This document shows, piece after piece, positions 58,903 to 64,000 of a DNA stretch of 64,000 bases (the first letter of the stretch is position 1; every line of letters starts with the position of its first letter). The position numbers and the translations under genes were made by a program. The stretch is from positions 62,001 to 126,000 of the IMG/VR virus record IMGVR_UViG_3300045131_002929; one strand, written 5' to 3'. The DNA is from a virus. The notes beneath the pieces are model-generated. The model made no database searches and was not told where the DNA came from. It saw only the letters and a program-made list of their open reading frames with translations.

Positions 58903-61900
58903 ATGGCGGAACCCAAGCAAGAGCTGCCCGGGCTTGTCGGCCTGAACGACTACGACGCCCGCCGCAAGCTCATATTCGACTACGCGCTCGAGGGCGTCAA
59001 GACCAAATTCCCGGTGGAGAACACCCAGGTCAGACTGAAGGTCGACAACCTGGCGTACGACGACGATAAGAATTTCACGCCGATGGACCAGAAAGAGGCG
59101 CTGCTCAGCGGCGGCTCGCTGGGGCGCAAGCTGAAGGGCAACTGGGTTCTCGAGGATCTGAAGACCGGCGAAGTGCTGGGCCGGACCTCCAAGAAGACCA
59201 TAGCCAACATCCCATGGCTCACCGACCGCGGAACTTTCATACGCAACGGCTCCGAGTCGAGCATCGTCAACCAGATGCGGCTGGTGCCCGGCGTCTTCGT
59301 CAAGAACACGGAGGACGGCAGGGTGGAGACCCATGTGAACGTCAAGCCCGGCACAGGCCATATGTTCAAAGTGTCGATGGACCCGGCCGATCCAGTGTTC
59401 GAGGTGATGGTCAAAGGCCGTAAGATCAAGATGTACCCGCTGCTCAAGGCGCTGGGGGTGCAGGACGCCGACATGGAGGCCGCGTGGGGCACCGAGATCC
59501 TCGACAAGAACCGCAAGCGCGACGACACGCGGTCGGCGGTGTCCGCCGCGCAGACGTTCGGCGCTTTCCGCAGGATCAACAAAACGGCGGACGAGGCCCC
59601 GAAGCCGCCGGCGCCGGAGCAGCCGGAGCTCGGCATAGAGGACGTGGCCGCCGCCTTTCAGAAGATGGAGCTCGACCCTGAGTCGGTCAGCTCCACTCTC
59701 GGCAAACCCTACGCCAACGTGTCGCCGGCGCTGCTGCTCGACGCCACGAAGAAGATGATCCTGCTCAACAGGGGCATGGCCGAGGCCGACGACCGCGACT
59801 CGCTGGAATTCCAGCGGGTACACATGGCGCATGACTTCATCAAGGAGCGGATCGTCAAGGATTCCGGCGGCATGATCTCCAAGATGTTGTGGAAGGCCAC
59901 CGCGAAGCGGTCGCCGGACGCCATACCGGGCGGTGCGCTGGACAAGCATGTCGACGCCCTCTTCAACTCCGGTGGGCTCACCCAGTACGTCGAGGAGATC
60001 AACCCGCTGGATCCCTACGACCAGGCGCAGCGGCTGACTCGGCTCGGCGAGGGCGCGCTGGGCGACGCCGTGCCCGACGAGGCGCGCGCAGTGCAGCCCA
60101 CCTTCCGCGGCTACGTGGATCCGATACGCAGCCCGCAGAGCTCGGCGGTAGGCCTGGACATGCGCATGGCCCACGGCGTGAAGGTCGGAGCCGACGGCCT
60201 GCTGTACAGGGAGATGGTCAACGCCAAGACGGGCGCCGTGGAGTGGGTCAGCTCGACCAAGGCGGCGCGTTCCGTCATAGGCTTTCCGGAGGCCCTTAAA
60301 AGCAAAGACGACTATGTCCCGGCCACGGTCAAGGCCGAGGGCCTGCAGTATGTGCATAAGGGCACGGTGGACTACGTGATGCGGAGCCCCGGCGACCTTT
60401 TCTCGACAATAAGCAATCTAGTGCCGATGGTGTCCGGGACGAAAGGCCAGCGGCTGCTCATGGGCGCCAGCTACCACCTGAGCGCGCTGCCGCTGCTGCA
60501 CCGGGAGGCGCCGCTGGTCAGATCGGCGCTGCCCGACGGCTCGGATTCGCACAAGGCGCTGGCGCCTTACGCCGGCGTGGTCAGGGCGTCCGAGCCCGGC
60601 TTCGTGGAGAGCGTGGGCAAGGAGTCCATAAAAATCAAAGGCAACGACGGCAAGGTCAAAGAATACCCGCTGTACCACAACTTCCCTTTCGCCCGCAAAT
60701 CCAGCATGTCCAACTCGGCGAGCGTGGAGAAGGGCCAGGCCGTCAAGACCGGCGACCTGCTGGCCACGAGCAACTTCTCCGACAAGAAGGGCGAGGTGGC
60801 CCTGGGTTTGAATCTGAGATGCGCGTACATGCCTTACAAAGGCTACCTGCACGAGGACGCCATAGTAGTCTCCGAGTCGGCGGCTAAAAAGCTCACGTCC
60901 GAGATGATGACGTCCGTCAAGATGCGCGACTCCGAGGGCGTGGAGCCTGGCCTGGCTTCGCACATGTCCAGCTTCCCCTCGGCGTTCAACGAGGCGCAGA
61001 GGCAGACCATAGGTCCCGACGGGCTGGTGAAGGTCGGCACCGTCGTCAGGCCGGGCGACCCACTGATCCTGGCCGTGAAGCGGCAGGCGCCGACGGTCGG
61101 CTCCATGGGGCGCAGGCTGACCACCGACCACGCCGTGACATGGGACCACCATGACGCCGGCGTCGTCACGGACTCCCGCAAGACCAAGGAGGGATGGCGC
61201 GTGCAGGTACGGGCCAACTCCGCCGCGCAGCCGGGCGACAAACTTTGCTATTCGGACGACACCGAGATGCTCACGTCGCGGGGATGGAAGCGCGTCTCCA
61301 GCATTGACACTGCCGACTATCTGGCTTCCAGGACCGAGGCCGGCGAGCTGGAATACGTGCAGCCGATGGCTATAGTGGACTACGAGTACGAAGGGCCGAT
61401 GCACCTGGTGGAGACGACGCAGGTGTCGCTGATGGTCACGCCCGAGCACAGCCACCTGGCCAAGCGGCGCGGCGCGGACGCTTTCGAGCTCATCCCGGCG
61501 GCCGAGCTGTTCGGAACCAGATACAGGCTCAAGAAGGACGCCAAATGGAAAGGGTCTTCGCCTGAGTACGTGGACATGCCCGCCTACACGAGAAAAGCAG
61601 GCCAGGGCGGCGCGGGCGAATTGCTCGTGAAGGGCCGCAGGCTGAGTGTGGACGCCTATATGTTCCTACTAGGAGCCTACCTTTCAGAGGGTAACTGCTT
61701 CGCCTACGACGGCAACTACGGCATAGAGATAACGCAGATCACCGAGCCCAACCGGAGCGACATGCTCGCCAAGCTGAGGGAGTTGGGGATCAAATTCAAC
61801 GAGGTTAACAATAAGACGAAGGTACGGCTGTACGGGAAGGACCTGGCGCTGCACTTCGAGCAGTTCGGCCGCTCGCACGAGAAGTTCATACCCGACTGGG

Positions 61901-64000
61901 TCTTCGACTGCGCCAAGCAGGACCTGGAAACGCTTTATGAGTGGCTGATGTGGGTCGACGGATGCCGCGTATCTACAAGCCACTCGTACTGCACGACATC
62001 CGAAAGACTGGCAGGCGACATCCAGCGGCTCTGCCTGCACATAGGCCTGGCCGGCACGTTGAAGCGCAGAGACGCGACAGTGGGCGAGATCAAAGGTAAA
62101 ACTTATGCTCTCAGGCCGCGGTACGACATCTCGATATACAGACAGAAGCTGGAGCCCGAGATCAACCACGGGCACTGCAAGCGCCAGAAAGGCCAGCGCG
62201 AGGAGTGGGCGGCCTACTCGGGCCGCGTGTACTGCCCATCACTGCCGAGAAACCACACCGTGTATGTGCGGCGCAACGGCAAGACCTGCTGGTCGGGCAA
62301 CTGCGGCAGGCACGGAAATAAAGGTGTCATAGGGCTCATACTCCCGGACGAGCAGATGCCGAAGGACGCGCAAGGCAGGCCGCTGGAGGTTCTGCTCAAC
62401 CCCTACGGCGTATCCGGCCGGACGAATTCCGCGCAGATGATAGAGGCCGCGCTGGGCAAGGTCGCGGCCAAGACGGGCAGGCCCTACGTCATGCCGCTGT
62501 TCGGCGACGATCCGGACGGCTCGCTCATCAGTTTCGCCAAGGCCGAGCTGGCCAAGGCCGGCCTGCGGGACAAGGAGGACGTGTTCGACCCTTCGCTGAA
62601 CAAGAATTTGAAAGACGTGTTCGTCGGCAGCCTTTACATGCACAAACTGCAGCATACGGCCGAGGCCAAGGCTGGCGGGCGGTCGTTCGGCGGATACACC
62701 CAGGACAAGCTGCCTTCCACTGGCGGGCATGACGGTGGTAAGCGTATTGGTAGTATGGAATGCGGGGCAATGTTCTCGCATGGCGCCATGGAGAATCTGA
62801 AGGACATGAAGCTGATCAAAGGCCAGGAGAACTACGACTACTGGCGCGACGTCAAGCTAGGCCGGACGCCGGTCATGCCGCGCGGCAGCTTCCTGTATGA
62901 CAAATTCAGGGCGCAGATGCGGTCGGCCGGCATTAACCTGGAGGACCGCGGCGCGAAGACGCATATATTCGCGATGACGAACGACCAGGCCAAAGAGCTT
63001 ACGCAGGGCCGCGAGGTCCAGAACACGGACACCTACGACGCCAAGAAGTTCACGCCGATAAAAGGCGGGATGTTCGACGAGGCGCTGACCGGCGGCGCTG
63101 AAGGCAATCTGTTCGCCATGGTCAAGCTGGACGAGCCGGTTCTGAACCCGATCATGGAGGATTCGGTACGGCGCATACTCGGCGTCACCATCAAGGATCT
63201 GGAGGCGCTGGCCTCCGGCGACAAGCCCTACAAGGACATGTACGGCGGCAAAGCCTTGAAAGCCAGGCTCGCGGACGTCAATCTGGACATGGAGCTGCTG
63301 AAGGCCCGCAACGCTGCGAAAGGCTCTTCCGGCGCCACGCGCGACGCGGCCGTCAAGAAGATAAGAGCCATAATGTCGATGAAGGAGCATGGCGTTCGGC
63401 CGCAGGATTTCATGATGGACGCCGTGCCCGTGCTGCCGCCGTCGTTCCGGCCGATAACCACGATGGACGGCGAGAACAAGGCCGCCGACGCCAACTACAT
63501 GTACCGCGAGCTCATGTTCGCCAGGAACGACCTGCGCGACGCGGCCGCCATACTGCCCGACAAGGATCTGACCGACGCCCGCCGCAAGGTGATAGGGTCG
63601 TACAAGTCGCTCGTGGGCCTGCAGGACACCGACAACGCGGAGCTGTCCGACAAGAAGGTCGGCGGCATACTGGCCACCGTCTTCGGCAAGAGCTCGCCCA
63701 AAGTCGGCCAATTCCACCGGCGCATGATAGGCATGTCGCAGGATCTCACCACCCGCGCGCCGATCATACCGGATCCGACGCTCCGGGTGGACCAGGTCGG
63801 CCTGCCTTTCAACCGCGCGTGGGAGCTCTACGAGCCTTTCGTCGTCAGGCGGCTCGTGCGCGGCGGCATGCCGGCCACGCAGGCCGCGAAGGCCGTGGCC
63901 GACCGCACGGGCCAGGCCGAGGCCGCCCTGCAGGAATGCGTGCGCGAGCGGCCGGTCATGATAAACAGGGCGCCCACCATGCACAAGCACAGCATAGTGG
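58903..64000 (+). CDS. Fused beta-beta-prime RNA polymerase, 3-prime end outside window
   Basis: An open frame from ATG 58903 runs off the window end, with 1699 residues seen. Beta features: DRGTFIRNGSESSIVNQM (108-125), HEDAIVVSE (650-658, E. coli Glu813/Asp814 site), GDKL at 778-781, GRHGNKG at 1135-1141 (spliced), YMHKLQHT and GGKRIGSME (1278-1286). Without a stop it passes into beta-prime: FTPIKGGMFDE (1383 onward), PVLPPSFRPI (1509), VDQVGLP (about 1629-1635) and NRAPTMHKH (1688). The beta-prime N-terminal zinc finger is missing. The catalytic NADFDGD would lie just beyond the window. The spliced part is therefore a single polypeptide holding both large subunits. A phage sigma factor is encoded at 10.1 kb. 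Confidence 0.9.
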   Translation, partial: MAEPKQELPGLVGLNDYDARRKLIFDYALEGVKTKFPVENTQVRLKVDNLAYDDDKNFTPMDQKEALLSGGSLGRKLKGNWVLEDLKTGEVLGRTSKKTIANIPWLTDRGTFIRNGSESSIVNQMRLVPGVFVKNTEDGRVETHVNVKPGTGHMFKVSMDPADPVFEVMVKGRKIKMYPLLKALGVQDADMEAAWGTEILDKNRKRDDTRSAVSAAQTFGAFRRINKTADEAPKPPAPEQPELGIEDVAAAFQKMELDPESVSSTLGKPYANVSPALLLDATKKMILLNRGMAEADDRDSLEFQRVHMAHDFIKERIVKDSGGMISKMLWKATAKRSPDAIPGGALDKHVDALFNSGGLTQYVEEINPLDPYDQAQRLTRLGEGALGDAVPDEARAVQPTFRGYVDPIRSPQSSAVGLDMRMAHGVKVGADGLLYREMVNAKTGAVEWVSSTKAARSVIGFPEALKSKDDYVPATVKAEGLQYVHKGTVDYVMRSPGDLFSTISNLVPMVSGTKGQRLLMGASYHLSALPLLHREAPLVRSALPDGSDSHKALAPYAGVVRASEPGFVESVGKESIKIKGNDGKVKEYPLYHNFPFARKSSMSNSASVEKGQAVKTGDLLATSNFSDKKGEVALGLNLRCAYMPYKGYLHEDAIVVSESAAKKLTSEMMTSVKMRDSEGVEPGLASHMSSFPSAFNEAQRQTIGPDGLVKVGTVVRPGDPLILAVKRQAPTVGSMGRRLTTDHAVTWDHHDAGVVTDSRKTKEGWRVQVRANSAAQPGDKLCYSDDTEMLTSRGWKRVSSIDTADYLASRTEAGELEYVQPMAIVDYEYEGPMHLVETTQVSLMVTPEHSHLAKRRGADAFELIPAAELFGTRYRLKKDAKWKGSSPEYVDMPAYTRKAGQGGAGELLVKGRRLSVDAYMFLLGAYLSEGNCFAYDGNYGIEITQITEPNRSDMLAKLRELGIKFNEVNNKTKVRLYGKDLALHFEQFGRSHEKFIPDWVFDCAKQDLETLYEWLMWVDGCRVSTSHSYCTTSERLAGDIQRLCLHIGLAGTLKRRDATVGEIKGKTYALRPRYDISIYRQKLEPEINHGHCKRQKGQREEWAAYSGRVYCPSLPRNHTVYVRRNGKTCWSGNCGRHGNKGVIGLILPDEQMPKDAQGRPLEVLLNPYGVSGRTNSAQMIEAALGKVAAKTGRPYVMPLFGDDPDGSLISFAKAELAKAGLRDKEDVFDPSLNKNLKDVFVGSLYMHKLQHTAEAKAGGRSFGGYTQDKLPSTGGHDGGKRIGSMECGAMFSHGAMENLKDMKLIKGQENYDYWRDVKLGRTPVMPRGSFLYDKFRAQMRSAGINLEDRGAKTHIFAMTNDQAKELTQGREVQNTDTYDAKKFTPIKGGMFDEALTGGAEGNLFAMVKLDEPVLNPIMEDSVRRILGVTIKDLEALASGDKPYKDMYGGKALKARLADVNLDMELLKARNAAKGSSGATRDAAVKKIRAIMSMKEHGVRPQDFMMDAVPVLPPSFRPITTMDGENKAADANYMYRELMFARNDLRDAAAILPDKDLTDARRKVIGSYKSLVGLQDTDNAELSDKKVGGILATVFGKSSPKVGQFHRRMIGMSQDLTTRAPIIPDPTLRVDQVGLPFNRAWELYEPFVVRRLVRGGMPATQAAKAVADRTGQAEAALQECVRERPVMINRAPTMHKHSIV
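61246..62301 (+). mobile_element. Intein with DOD endonuclease in RNA polymerase beta
   Basis: 352 residues (782-1133) begin CYSDDTEML and end WSGN, then Cys +1. The splice restores GDKLCGRHGNKG. The endonuclease blocks are LLGAYLSEGN (about 921-930) and LYEWLMWVDGCR (about 1011-1022). TVYVRRNGKTCWSGN is the block F/G end. Gly replaces the usual His before the final Asn, a variant known in some phage inteins. The insertion falls between the two Lys that correspond to E. coli beta Lys1065 and Lys1073 near the catalytic centre. Confidence 0.9.

Noticed and set aside
58870-60357. Long reverse-strand frame across the RNA polymerase
   Set aside because: The forward strand encodes clear beta-subunit motifs over the same bases; the reverse frame shows none.
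1-64000. High number of GGATCC sites
   Set aside because: Explained by frequent Gly-Ser and similar codon pairs in a GC-rich genome; not counted against a proper null.

Overview
The window is one continuous, densely packed piece of a large tailed-phage genome, open at both ends. Overlapping start/stop codons, Shine-Dalgarno sites and one near-perfect sigma70-type promoter indicate a bacterial host. The genes for a baseplate hub, gp25-like and gp6/J-like wedge proteins and a long tape measure indicate a contractile tail (myovirus type). The amount of DNA given to replication, transcription and virion proteins suggests a jumbo-class genome. Base composition is GC-rich, yet Ile ATA and Arg AGG codons are common. 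I found no tRNA, integrase, lysin or CRISPR array.

Layout. 0-23.5 kb, rightward: tail and baseplate. In order these are a cut-off spike-like protein, a tail-assembly chaperone with a -1 frameshift, the tape measure, two paralogous tail-tip proteins, the hub, an RNA polymerase sigma factor, wedge proteins, fibres (two with serine-rich linkers) and small conserved proteins. 23.5-24.9 kb, leftward: two unknown genes, one with a zinc ribbon. 24.9-26.8 kb, rightward: two probable virion genes. 26.8-30.2 kb, leftward: the large terminase, interrupted by an intein inside its Walker A motif, and an adjoining radical SAM enzyme. 30.2-31.3 kb: two tiny genes, then a gene-free block of alternating CG and AT-rich tracts followed by tandem 25-bp repeats, which I read as a candidate replication origin or control region.

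31.3-48.8 kb, rightward: replication and recombination. It encodes SbcD/SbcC, a UvsW-like helicase, DnaB-type helicase, primase, a family A DNA polymerase split by two group I introns (one carrying a LAGLIDADG endonuclease), a probable ssDNA-binding protein, a RecA/UvsX recombinase and a run of small unknown or zinc-finger genes. 48.8-58.9 kb: terminator-punctuated virion-type genes, including the portal, several glycine-zipper/membrane-like proteins and three proteins sharing a GYxSxxxxKxA peptide. 58.9 kb to the end: a multisubunit-type RNA polymerase in which the beta and beta-prime sequences are one polypeptide, with an intein at a catalytic loop.

How it fits together (inference). The phage probably transcribes part of its genome with its own beta-beta-prime polymerase and its own sigma factor, and copies DNA with its own replisome. 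Four self-splicing elements lie in essential enzymes at active-site sequences, and short AT-rich patches over comparable motifs elsewhere may be footprints of past homing events.
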